From positions 1-11,755 of the forward strand of contig DSBF01000320.1 of assembly GCA_011049495.1 (NCBI GenBank): 11,755 bases of DNA. The letters run 5' to 3'. A program made the translations under genes and the position numbers. Shown in pieces: positions 1-8,676 of the stretch; the first letter of the stretch is position 1; each line of letters begins with the position of its first letter. The notes under the pieces are model-generated. The model worked only from the letters and a program-made list of their open reading frames with translations. It was not told where the DNA came from and ran no database searches. Origin of the DNA: Ignavibacteria bacterium (GTDB lineage: Bacteria; Bacteroidota; Ignavibacteria; Ignavibacteriales; Melioribacteraceae).

Positions 1-3000
1 GTTGTTGATTCTCTTTATTTGGTCAGTGATACTCTGAACTTATCACCTTCCGATTCACTTGCACTAATTGATAAAGTTAAGTTAGATTCGTTATCCATAG
101 ATTCTACCGCACGTCTTCAACATTTTCGATATAGTCTTCAACCAAATTATATTTATAATTTAACGAAGGGGAGAAGAACTAGATTTTTTGCTTATCCTTC
201 TACAATTATTGAAGAAAGAACAGTAGAACTCGATTCAACCGGTCAATATGTACTTATTATGGAAAAAACACCCGAAGGTAAAAAACGGGTTTTTCTAAAA
301 ATTCCCTTATCAGAATACATTGAAATTAAACTTAGAGAAAATGAAGCAGATAACTGGGCAAAACTTGGTTATGCTTATACATTTGATGATGGGAAACGCG
401 GGTTGGGAGATTTTTTCTCCGATATTACAAATATTGAAATTCCGCTTCCGAGCACTTCATTTTTAAGTATTTTCGGACCGCCTAAAATTAGTCTCAGAAT
501 TAGCGGAGCTGTTGATATTAGAGGAGCTTGGCGTAACGAAACAATTGAAGGTGTAACTGCATCCGCATTAGGAAATACAAGAAACGAGCCTGATTTCAAA
601 CAGCAGGTTCAAATCAATGTTGCCGGAACTATCGGTGATAAATTAACAATTTCAGCCGACTGGAATACCGAACGAACCTTTGAGTATGAGAACCAATTAA
701 AAATTCATTACAAAGGTTACGAAGATGAGATTGTTCAAAGTATCGAAGCAGGTAACGTATCCCTTCAAACTTCCTCCCTGGTCGGTGGAAGTGAAGCTCT
801 TTTCGGTATTAAAGCCTTGTTTCAATTTGGACCTTTTAGTTTAACTGCTTTGGCTTCGCAGAAAAAAGGTGAAGTTCAAGAAGTTACAGTAACCGGTGGT
901 TCCGAGAAACAAGAATTTGAAAGAAGAGTTTATGATTATTCAACAAATCACTATTTCTTAGATACCGTTTATGCTGATACTTCTCCCGAACTAAATATTT
1001 TTAATAAATACTATGGAGAAAATACACCAATTGTTCTAAACGAGTATAAAGTTAAAGATATTGAAGTTTGGAAAACTACTAAGGCAATAGTTGATAAAAG
1101 TAAAGAACGAAGAGCAAATGCATACATTGATTTACTACCTCGCAGTGCACAAGAAACTTATTCAAACGATCTAAGAAGTACGTCGATAGATGAACGTGCC
1201 GGGCGAAGTGTAATCGGGGGTAGATTTGTAAAACTTGAACAGGAAATTGACTATACTCTGCATGCTGAGACTGGCTATATTAGTTTTAGATCCAATGTAC
1301 AAAGAGAAGATGCTATTGCAGTTGCATATAGAATAGAAAACGGACCCGGCGCCGCTGATGACCTTTATTATGGAGAATTTCTTAGCGATATAAATGCACA
1401 GGATACTTCGTTAGTAATGGTACTCAAACTTGTAAAACCTGCTAATCTTCAACCCGATGGAGACTTTGCAACTGCATGGAAACTTCAATTGAAAAATATA
1501 TACCCGATTGGTGGTAGAGATATTAAGCAAGAAGGTTTCGAGTTTGAGATTAAATACCAGGAAGAAACCGGTGACCCGAAAAATGATTACCAGGGAACAC
1601 CTTATGTGCAGTTATTTGGGTTGGATAAAACAAATCAAGATGGGACAAGTGATCAACCGGATGGCGCATTTGACTTTAAACCCAATATTACAATCAATGC
1701 TTCAACAGGAGAAATTATATTCCCGGTACTACAACCATTTGGTGAACAATTCCCAAGCGCTCTTCCGCAGGAAAGAAAATTCGAAGAAGTTTATACAAAG
1801 CAAGTAACATTTGCACAGCAAGAAAAAACGAAAGATAAATTTATTCTTACCGGTGTTTATTCCGCAGCAGTTTCATCAACTTTTAATATCGGCTTCAATG
1901 TTGTTGAAAATTCGGTAGAGGTTTTTCTCGGTGGAAGGAAACTAAACCGTGGTTCCGATTATACTGTTGATTATAATATCGGACAAGTAACAATTTTAAA
2001 TAGTGATGCACTTGTTCCAGGTGCGGATTTACGAATTACATTCGAACAAAATGATTTATTTCAGCTTGCTTCAAAAACATTGTTAGGTTTGCGAGGTATT
2101 TATCAGTTTAATAAGGATTCTCATATTGGTTTTTCATTCCTTAACTTAAACCAGCAAACACTTAGCGATAAAGTGCGTATAGGTGAAGAACCGTTGAATA
2201 ACACTATTTATGGCGTGGATTTAAAAACAAAATTTAATCTACCGTTTTTAACAGATGCTTTAGATAACATTATCTCAACCAGTGAAATGTCAAGCATATC
2301 ACTTAATGCCGAATTTGCTTATATGAGTCCCGATCCTAATACTAAAAAAAGTACTGTTGCAAGTGATGAAAATAAAAGCATTGCATACATAGATGACTTT
2401 GAAGGATCAAAACGAATCATACCTGTTGGAATCAATTACGGGCAATGGCGTTATTTATCGCCTCCGAATAAAGTCCCAGGACATTCCGAATCGTTATCGG
2501 CGCTCGAACTGATGGATTATAAAGCATTTGCTTACTGGTTTAACCGTCTCCCAGCAGTTGATAATGTAAATGATATTTGGCCGGAAAGAAAAGCATCAAG
2601 AGATAATCAGACAATTTCTGTTTTAGATTTTGTTTTTGAACCAACAGAACGAGGTCAATACAACTCCGTAAATCCTACGTTAGATGTACCGGAGTTGAAT
2701 TGGGGCGGTATGATGAAGCCGCTTTCTTCAACGGCAAGTAACCTAATTGAAGAAAATATTGAGTTCCTTGAGTTTTGGATGCAGATTGGTTCTGCACCGG
2801 AAAATGCTGTTCTTAATATTGATCTTGGACAAATTAGTGAAGATGTTATTCCAAATGGTATCTTAAATTCAGAAGACCGCAACCAGAATGATTTGATTGA
2901 TGAGGGTGAAGATACAGGTATTGATGGTTTGTTTGACCAAGATGAACCCGGATATGACCCGGTTACTAATCCGGATCCCAACCGTGATAATTTTAGTTTT

Positions 3001-6000
3001 ACTCAAGGTTCAGGTGATTATCGGTTTATTAATGGTGTTGAAGGCAATGCAGCACTTACAGATGTTGGTAGGTTGCCAGATACTGAAGACTTAAATAGGA
3101 ACTTAACTTTAGATAAAATTAACAGTTATTTTAGATATACCATTCCCATTGATACGGTTAGGGAAAATAACCCGTTTATCCAAGGTGGTGGGGATAATAA
3201 AAGCTGGTACTTATTCAGAATTCCATTAAGAGATTTTACGGATAAAGTTGGCAATCCATCTCTTACTTTAGTTGAGACAATTAGATTATGGATAAGTGGT
3301 GTGAACGAAACTGTTCATTTACGTTTTGCTGAAATGAATTTAGTTGGCAACCAATGGCGAAAAGTTCTAAACCCGCCGAGAGTAACCGAAGATGATGAAG
3401 TATTAGAAGTTACAACCATTAACCTGGAAGATAACCCGGAATACTATTCGCCTCCCGGAGTTCAGAGGGAAAGAGATAGAACTAAACCTGATGAAGATGT
3501 ATTGAAAAATGAGCAATCTCTTAACCTTATTCTAAACAATTTAGAAGACGGCGATAAGAGAGAAATTGTTAAATATTTATATAAACCGTTAGACTTGTTT
3601 AATTACAGAGAACTTAAAATGTTCTTACACGGTGATAGATATACCGGTAGGGGATCAGTATCTTATTACGAAGATGAAAATACTTACGGTGCAGAAATTT
3701 ATTTTAAATTCGGTAGCGATACATTAAACTATTATGAATATCGACAACCGGTTCGAAGTGGCTGGAATGAAGTAAGAATGTTATTCTCTGAACTTACTGC
3801 AATTAAAGAACAGCGAGAAAATGAAAGAGAGGTTTTCAGATATTATCTTGAAAATCCTGAAGGAGCTTCTTATGCTGTAAGGGGCAGTCCCACTCTTACT
3901 CGTGTTACTTATTTTATTATTGGTATCCAAAATCCTACTTATGCTCGGGATGGTTCAAGACCAAATAATTTCGGGGAACCTGTATCCGGTAGCGTTTGGG
4001 TAAATGAATTAAGAGTCCTTGATGCCGAAGATACTCCCGGGTGGGCTTATACTGCTGCGACTTCACTTAAATTTGCTGATTTGCTAACAGTTGACGTTAA
4101 TACGCAACAAACAGATCCGTACTTTCACAGGTTAGCTGAAAGATTTGGCAGACGAATTGATGAGCGAAGTTGGGGAGTAAATGTCAATTTTGATATATTG
4201 AAATTAATCCCGGTTAATTTACAAGGCAGTAATCTCAGACTTAATTATTCCCGACGCGAGTCGATTTCTAAACCATTATACTTACCCGGTACTGATGTAA
4301 ATGTTGATCAAGCTGCTGAACAGTTAAGAAAAAAAATGATTGATGACGGACTCAACGATAAAGATGCAGAAGCTGCAGCTGAACGTATAAAGTTCGAAAG
4401 CCAAACTTTAAGTGTTACTGATACTTGGTCTCTAAGCAATATTAAATTTATTATCCCGTCTGATGCATGGTATATTAAAGAAACTATCAATAACCTAAGT
4501 TTTGGTTTTAATTATAATATTACTACAATGCGAAATCCAACCACAATCAAAAATGAAAAATGGGTTTGGAATGCCAACATGGGTTATAATCTCAACTTTA
4601 GTAAAGAGAATTACTTTAAGCCGTTGGATATACCATTTATCGGCGACGTACTAGAAATTTTTAGTGATTATAAAGATGTAAAGGTTTTCTACTCACCAAC
4701 TAAATTTGATGCTGCTTTTACGGCTTCTCGTAATAGGTCGTTTAATCTAACACGAACAGATAGTGCTAAACCCAACATCCAGCGAGATTTTACTACTACT
4801 CGGAAATTCGGATTTGGCTGGCAGTTAACTGAAGGAGGTATCTTAAATCTTAGTTTTAATTATTCGGCTGATTTTCAATCTTCTTTAACAAATTTATTAA
4901 CCGAAGAAATTGGTCGTGATAAAAACGATCAACCTATTCTCAGAGAAAGAACCGAAAGTGAAATTTGGGGTGACATTTTCAGTAGTGCATTTTTTGGACA
5001 AGATTATAATTTAAGGCAGTCTTTCGATGTTCGGGCAGCACCAAAACTTCCTACAATTTTTGATCTGGATAAGTATTTTAACTTAACACTGAATTATTCC
5101 GCCTCATATTCTTGGAATAACAATTTTACCCAGCCTATCATCGGACGTTCAGCTAGCTGGGGCAATAGAATTGGGGCAGGCTTGAATCTTAGATGGAAAG
5201 CACTTTGGGAACCGCTGTTTAAGGACGCACCCTCATCAACCCAAACGAAACAACCAAGCGGTAGAACTCAGGATACTAGAAGCAGGGGAAGAGGTGAGAG
5301 AACAGAAGACAAAGTACCGGAGCGAGATGTTGATAAGGAAGTCGGTGGTAATAATAATCAAAAAGAAGGTGATGTTAAAAAAGAAGAAAGTGATGATGAT
5401 TCACCTTCAACAATCAGTAAAGCATTCTCGTATATAAAAGCTACTCTAAAATATTTCCTTGTGGATTATGATCAAATTCGTGTGAATTTTTCTCAAAATA
5501 ATTCCATGGCAAATACCGGATTAGCAGGTGAGGGTTCAGGTTTCAATAATTTTTGGGGATTTAGTCAATCATTTAATAAGGGACCGAGTCGTGCTTATAT
5601 GTTAGGTTTCTCCTACGATGTTGGACCGCGTGCACCAAATGGAAATTTAAGTGATAATTTTTCGCGAAAAAATAGTGTTGATTTTTCAACTTCAAGACCA
5701 CTTTGGGACGGAGCAACATTAGATCTTAAATGGAATGTTGGATGGGGTATCAACAAAACAACTTCTATTGAAACAGATGATTTTGGAAATGTTACCATTA
5801 CTAACTTGAATTCTAGCGGAACAATTGATAGATCATTTTTATCAATTCCCAATTTCTTATTCTTTAATTTCTTTGATAATAACATAGAAAAGGTTGCCGC
5901 ATTATATAACCCGGAACTTCCAAACCGTAGTGAAAATTTAAGTAAAGCTTTCTTAGAGGGGTTTGAGACTGTGCCATGGCTCTCGAATATTCCTTTATTA

Positions 6001-6663
6001 AAAGATTTTATGAAATATATTCCAAGACCTAATTGGTCAATTACCTGGACCGGCTTGGAAAAACTTCCGCTCTTTAAAGAATTTGCACAACGTGTTCAGT
6101 TTAAACATGCATACAATTCCAAATATTCGGAAGGTTGGAAAATTGATCCTGACGGAAACAAACAAATTCAAACACAGAAAATAAGTTACGGGTTTGCTCC
6201 ACTTGCCGGACTTAGTATTACATTCGAAAAATTATTCGATGGAAACTTAACCGGCTCTGTTCAGTATAATACAACCTCCAATTATGATTTGGGAACAACA
6301 ACTAGAAACATAACTGAAGGATTTAGTAAAGATATTTCATTTACTGCAAGCTATTCTAAATCCGGATTTGAAATACCTTTATTTGGCTTATCATTAAAAA
6401 ATGATTTAGAAGTTTCTCTTTCATATACTACAAGCGAAAACTCTACAGTTATTTATGAAATGGATAATTTTACCGAGGAAGGTACACCTCAAGACGGAAC
6501 TACCAGAACCAGTATTGAACCAAGAATTAAATATGTTATGAGTTCGAGAGTTACTGTTTCACTATTTTATAAACGGACTTCTATTGAACCGAAAGGAGCT
6601 GCAAGAATTCCTCCTACTACTACAAACGAGGCGGGTCTTGAAGTTCATATATCTATTCAATGA
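1..6663 (+). CDS. sprA: T9SS outer-membrane translocon SprA (Sov), 5'-truncated by window edge
   Basis: SprA is the giant outer-membrane beta-barrel that forms the T9SS export channel; in Flavobacterium it was shown to be a 36-stranded barrel capped by PorV or a plug protein. The reading frame is open from base 1, so the TTG at 19 is not the real start. About 2220 residues are visible against roughly 2400 in the Flavobacterium protein, so the signal peptide and N-terminus lie upstream. Family-typical blocks are seen: GKRGLGDFFSDITNIEIPLP followed by a SIFGPP segment (about 390-485), GNVSLQTSSLVGGSEALFGI (about 760-820), YIDDFEGSKRIIPVGINYGQW (about 2386-2450), and a C-terminal TNEAGLEVHISIQ. 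The C-terminal half alternates aromatic and polar residues (for example LNLSFNYSADF), as expected of beta strands. Odd parts are an Asp-rich motif near 2870-2990 and a charged spacer near 5218-5412. The gene ends 18 nt before porX. Family assignment is secure; the function in this organism is inferred. Confidence -1.
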   Translation, partial: VVDSLYLVSDTLNLSPSDSLALIDKVKLDSLSIDSTARLQHFRYSLQPNYIYNLTKGRRTRFFAYPSTIIEERTVELDSTGQYVLIMEKTPEGKKRVFLKIPLSEYIEIKLRENEADNWAKLGYAYTFDDGKRGLGDFFSDITNIEIPLPSTSFLSIFGPPKISLRISGAVDIRGAWRNETIEGVTASALGNTRNEPDFKQQVQINVAGTIGDKLTISADWNTERTFEYENQLKIHYKGYEDEIVQSIEAGNVSLQTSSLVGGSEALFGIKALFQFGPFSLTALASQKKGEVQEVTVTGGSEKQEFERRVYDYSTNHYFLDTVYADTSPELNIFNKYYGENTPIVLNEYKVKDIEVWKTTKAIVDKSKERRANAYIDLLPRSAQETYSNDLRSTSIDERAGRSVIGGRFVKLEQEIDYTLHAETGYISFRSNVQREDAIAVAYRIENGPGAADDLYYGEFLSDINAQDTSLVMVLKLVKPANLQPDGDFATAWKLQLKNIYPIGGRDIKQEGFEFEIKYQEETGDPKNDYQGTPYVQLFGLDKTNQDGTSDQPDGAFDFKPNITINASTGEIIFPVLQPFGEQFPSALPQERKFEEVYTKQVTFAQQEKTKDKFILTGVYSAAVSSTFNIGFNVVENSVEVFLGGRKLNRGSDYTVDYNIGQVTILNSDALVPGADLRITFEQNDLFQLASKTLLGLRGIYQFNKDSHIGFSFLNLNQQTLSDKVRIGEEPLNNTIYGVDLKTKFNLPFLTDALDNIISTSEMSSISLNAEFAYMSPDPNTKKSTVASDENKSIAYIDDFEGSKRIIPVGINYGQWRYLSPPNKVPGHSESLSALELMDYKAFAYWFNRLPAVDNVNDIWPERKASRDNQTISVLDFVFEPTERGQYNSVNPTLDVPELNWGGMMKPLSSTASNLIEENIEFLEFWMQIGSAPENAVLNIDLGQISEDVIPNGILNSEDRNQNDLIDEGEDTGIDGLFDQDEPGYDPVTNPDPNRDNFSFTQGSGDYRFINGVEGNAALTDVGRLPDTEDLNRNLTLDKINSYFRYTIPIDTVRENNPFIQGGGDNKSWYLFRIPLRDFTDKVGNPSLTLVETIRLWISGVNETVHLRFAEMNLVGNQWRKVLNPPRVTEDDEVLEVTTINLEDNPEYYSPPGVQRERDRTKPDEDVLKNEQSLNLILNNLEDGDKREIVKYLYKPLDLFNYRELKMFLHGDRYTGRGSVSYYEDENTYGAEIYFKFGSDTLNYYEYRQPVRSGWNEVRMLFSELTAIKEQRENEREVFRYYLENPEGASYAVRGSPTLTRVTYFIIGIQNPTYARDGSRPNNFGEPVSGSVWVNELRVLDAEDTPGWAYTAATSLKFADLLTVDVNTQQTDPYFHRLAERFGRRIDERSWGVNVNFDILKLIPVNLQGSNLRLNYSRRESISKPLYLPGTDVNVDQAAEQLRKKMIDDGLNDKDAEAAAERIKFESQTLSVTDTWSLSNIKFIIPSDAWYIKETINNLSFGFNYNITTMRNPTTIKNEKWVWNANMGYNLNFSKENYFKPLDIPFIGDVLEIFSDYKDVKVFYSPTKFDAAFTASRNRSFNLTRTDSAKPNIQRDFTTTRKFGFGWQLTEGGILNLSFNYSADFQSSLTNLLTEEIGRDKNDQPILRERTESEIWGDIFSSAFFGQDYNLRQSFDVRAAPKLPTIFDLDKYFNLTLNYSASYSWNNNFTQPIIGRSASWGNRIGAGLNLRWKALWEPLFKDAPSSTQTKQPSGRTQDTRSRGRGERTEDKVPERDVDKEVGGNNNQKEGDVKKEESDDDSPSTISKAFSYIKATLKYFLVDYDQIRVNFSQNNSMANTGLAGEGSGFNNFWGFSQSFNKGPSRAYMLGFSYDVGPRAPNGNLSDNFSRKNSVDFSTSRPLWDGATLDLKWNVGWGINKTTSIETDDFGNVTITNLNSSGTIDRSFLSIPNFLFFNFFDNNIEKVAALYNPELPNRSENLSKAFLEGFETVPWLSNIPLLKDFMKYIPRPNWSITWTGLEKLPLFKEFAQRVQFKHAYNSKYSEGWKIDPDGNKQIQTQKISYGFAPLAGLSITFEKLFDGNLTGSVQYNTTSNYDLGTTTRNITEGFSKDISFTASYSKSGFEIPLFGLSLKNDLEVSLSYTTSENSTVIYEMDNFTEEGTPQDGTTRTSIEPRIKYVMSSRVTVSLFYKRTSIEPKGAARIPPTTTNEAGLEVHISIQ
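2866..2997 (+). other. Asp/Asn-rich calcium-loop-like segment within SprA
   Basis: The protein segment encoded here contains NSEDRNQNDLIDEGEDTG, then GIDGLFDQDEPGYDP and a PDPNRDN stretch. The spacing of acidic and Asn residues (DxNxNDxxDxGED) resembles calcium-binding loops of thrombospondin type 3 or dockerin-like repeats. It sits between two SprA blocks that look like folded beta domains. I recall similar acidic loops in other SprA proteins, so it may be a family trait. Metal binding is inference from spacing only. Confidence -1.
5218..5412 (+). other. Charged low-complexity spacer inside the SprA barrel region
   Basis: About 60 residues lack the aromatic/polar alternation of the flanking barrel strands. 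They are instead rich in Ser, Thr, Arg, Lys, Glu, Asp and Asn, with runs such as RSRGRGERTEDK, GGNNNQKEGDVKKEESDDD. The segment follows a strand-like stretch (LNLRWKALWEPLF) and precedes KAFSYIKATLKYFL, after which strand-like sequence resumes. It most likely forms a disordered loop on one face of the barrel, or a lineage-specific insertion. The reading frame stays open and codon use looks like the rest, so I see no frameshift. Confidence -1.
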
Positions 6664-6674
6664 TTATTAAATAT

Positions 6675-6679
6675 AAGGA
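6675..6679 (+). promoter_or_regulatory. Shine-Dalgarno-like AAGGA for porX
   Basis: AAGGA lies in the 18-nt gap between sprA and porX. It ends 2 nt before the first ATG (6682) and 5 nt before a second in-frame ATG (6685). The spacing favours 6685 as the real start, which would shorten the protein by one Met. No promoter is recognisable in so short a gap, so porX is probably read through from sprA. Confidence -1.
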
Positions 6680-6681
6680 TT

Positions 6682-8250
6682 ATGATGACTCAAAAAAAAA
6701 TCTTATGGGTTGATGACGAAATTGAATTATTAAGATCTCATGTTATTTTTCTTACCGAAAAAGGTTATCAAGTTGAGACTGTTACCAATGGTGAAGATGC
6801 AATAGATAAAGTAAAAAATAATAATTATGATTTAATATTTCTTGATGAAATGATGCCGGGCAAGGGCGGACTTGAAACACTTGCTGAAATTAAGAGTATT
6901 GATGCACACATACCGGTAGTAATGGTTACCAAAAGTGAAGAAGAAAGTTTAATGCATGATGCAATTGGAAGTAAGATTAGTGATTACCTCATAAAGCCTG
7001 TAGTGCCATCGCAAATTCTGCTTGTTTGTAAAAAGATTTTCGATCGCCAGAAGATTTCGGGTGAATATGTTGCAAGAGATTACTTGAACGACTTTAATCA
7101 AATCTCACGTAGATTGCTTGATAACCCTAACTTTAATGATTGGATTGACATTTACAAAAGATTGGTTAATTATGATTTGGAACTCGATGCTCATCCTGAA
7201 GTTAACCTTCGCCAGACTTTAACGGATCAAAAAAAGGAATGTAATCAAGAATTCAGTAAGTATATTGAAAAATCTTATACGAAATGGGTAAATAATTCAA
7301 ACGGTGACAGACCTACTTTAACAACAGATATAGTTGATAATTTCGTTATCAAGCAAATACAAAATTCAGATGGTCCGATATTCTTCTTTGTTTTAGATTG
7401 TCTTCGTTTAGATCAGTGGAAAGTAATGGAGAGGCATTTAATTAATCTATATAATATCACAACCGATTATTACTATTCAATTCTTCCAACAGCAACTCCA
7501 TATGCACGTAATACTTTGTTTAGTGGTTTGTTTCCCTCGGATATTGAGAAGTATTATCCCGATTTGTGGAGTAAGGGAGATGACGACGAACGAAGTCAAA
7601 ATAAATATGAGAAAGAACTTCTTCAATTATTTTTGGATAGAAAACAAATAAAATTGAAGAATGATTTAAAGTACATGAAAATAATCGATCCTGACGTTGG
7701 CAGAGCATTTGAACAAAATATTGGGTCTCATCACAAAACACATTTTATGGCTGTAGTTGTCAACTTTTTAGATATGATTGCACACGGAAGATCCGATTCG
7801 GCTATTCTTAAAGAAATTGCTCCCGAAGAATCAGCATATCGATCTTTAACAGATAGTTGGTTCAAGCATTCTTCATTGCTCTCCATATTTCAATCAATTT
7901 CAAAAATGAAAAATGCTAAAGTGATTATTACTACAGATCATGGAAGTATCAGAGCACTACGCGGGGCAAAAGTATTAGGTGATAGAGAAGCATCAACAGG
8001 GTTAAGGTTTAAATTTGGGAAAAACCTTAAAGTCGATGATAAACATGCAGTGTTTATTAAAAACCCTTTGGAATACAAACTCCCCAAAAGAGGTTTAACC
8101 GTCAGTTATATTATTGCAAAAGAAGATTATTATTTTGTTTATCCGACTGATTATCATAAATATCTTAGTTATTATAAAGATACATTTCAACATGGCGGAA
8201 TATCTATGGAAGAAATGATTTTACCGGTGATTACTTTGGAAAACAAATAA
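6682..8250 (+). CDS. porX: T9SS response regulator PorX (receiver plus PglZ domain)
   Basis: PorX is a cytoplasmic two-component regulator of the type IX secretion system, partnered in Porphyromonas by the histidine kinase PorY. Numbering from the ATG at 6682, residues 5-120 form a receiver domain with acidic pair Asp11/Asp12, phosphoacceptor Asp55 (in LDEMMPG), Thr83 and Lys105. A helical linker spans about 125-230. Residues about 230-522 are a PglZ domain of the alkaline-phosphatase superfamily: FVLDCLRLDQW with Asp239 and Asp244, LPTATPYARN with candidate nucleophile Thr272, FLDMIAH with Asp364 and His368, TTDHGS with Asp419 and His420, and QHGGISMEEM with His504. That is a full set of candidate metal ligands. 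Structural work on PorX reports zinc binding and phosphodiesterase activity on oligonucleotides. The 522-residue length is typical. No DNA-binding domain is visible. The stop codon abuts tsaE; the kinase gene is not in this window. The start could be 6685. Confidence -1.
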   Translation: MMTQKKILWVDDEIELLRSHVIFLTEKGYQVETVTNGEDAIDKVKNNNYDLIFLDEMMPGKGGLETLAEIKSIDAHIPVVMVTKSEEESLMHDAIGSKISDYLIKPVVPSQILLVCKKIFDRQKISGEYVARDYLNDFNQISRRLLDNPNFNDWIDIYKRLVNYDLELDAHPEVNLRQTLTDQKKECNQEFSKYIEKSYTKWVNNSNGDRPTLTTDIVDNFVIKQIQNSDGPIFFFVLDCLRLDQWKVMERHLINLYNITTDYYYSILPTATPYARNTLFSGLFPSDIEKYYPDLWSKGDDDERSQNKYEKELLQLFLDRKQIKLKNDLKYMKIIDPDVGRAFEQNIGSHHKTHFMAVVVNFLDMIAHGRSDSAILKEIAPEESAYRSLTDSWFKHSSLLSIFQSISKMKNAKVIITTDHGSIRALRGAKVLGDREASTGLRFKFGKNLKVDDKHAVFIKNPLEYKLPKRGLTVSYIIAKEDYYFVYPTDYHKYLSYYKDTFQHGGISMEEMILPVITLENK

Positions 8251-8676
8251 ATGAAATTTCCTTTTGTCGGTGATGTTAAATCGGAAACAGAAACCGAAAA
8301 AATTGCTCAGGAGTTTGCGCGGTTATTAAAACCTGGTGATGTTATTGGGTTAACCGGAGAATTAGGAAGCGGAAAAACTTTTTTTGTTAAAGCAGCATGC
8401 AAAACCTTTGGAATTATGAATGTATCCAGTCCAAGTTTTGCTATAGTTAATATTTATAACGGAATTGAAAAAATAAATCATTTTGATTTTTTCAGGATAA
8501 AAAAAATTGAAGAATTATTTGATATCGGATTTGATGAATACATTGATGAGAATTCAATTACTTTTATTGAGTGGTCTGAAATGTTCCCCGAATTAATGCC
8601 GACAAAGTATTATCAGATAAATATTGTTTTTATTAACAACGACAATCGAAAAATTACTATAAGTAAGAATGAATAA
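8251..8676 (+). CDS. tsaE: tRNA t6A biosynthesis ATPase TsaE
   Basis: TsaE is the P-loop ATPase that, with TsaB and TsaD, supports transfer of the threonylcarbamoyl group to A37 of ANN-decoding tRNAs in the cytoplasm. The protein has 141 residues, near the usual size of about 150. Visible motifs are the Walker A loop GELGSGKT (residues 36-43), SSPSF (59-63, the family's SPTF switch), HFDFFR (77-82, the family's H-D-YR motif) and FIEWSE (105-110). The start at 8251 follows the porX TAA with no spacer. Only a weak GGA at 8238-8240 could serve as a ribosome site, so translation probably depends on ribosomes ending porX. The 3' end overlaps tsaB by 8 nt. Identification is strong from the motif set. 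Confidence -1.
   Translation: MKFPFVGDVKSETETEKIAQEFARLLKPGDVIGLTGELGSGKTFFVKAACKTFGIMNVSSPSFAIVNIYNGIEKINHFDFFRIKKIEELFDIGFDEYIDENSITFIEWSEMFPELMPTKYYQINIVFINNDNRKITISKNE

Noticed and set aside
19..21. TTG at 19 as the sprA start codon
   Set aside because: The frame is already open from base 1, and the visible protein lacks the signal peptide and N-terminal part expected of SprA, so the start is upstream of the window.
1508..1807. 99-residue plus-strand open frame inside sprA
   Set aside because: It lies wholly within the strongly supported sprA frame, and its translation is Lys/Arg-rich with no recognisable motif. It is an out-of-frame shadow.
2655..2981. 108-residue minus-strand open frame opposite sprA
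   Set aside because: Antisense to a conserved SprA segment, with Ser/Pro-rich composition arising from the acidic sense strand and no ribosome site or family motif seen.
5613..5885. 90-residue minus-strand open frame opposite sprA
   Set aside because: Antisense shadow of barrel strands; no motif or independent gene signal.
6484..6597. Repeated RTSIEP peptide near the SprA C-terminus
   Set aside because: Two copies (RTSIEPRIKY and RTSIEPKGA) sit on neighbouring predicted strands and look like ordinary SprA C-terminal sequence, not a DNA repeat or a duplication of note.
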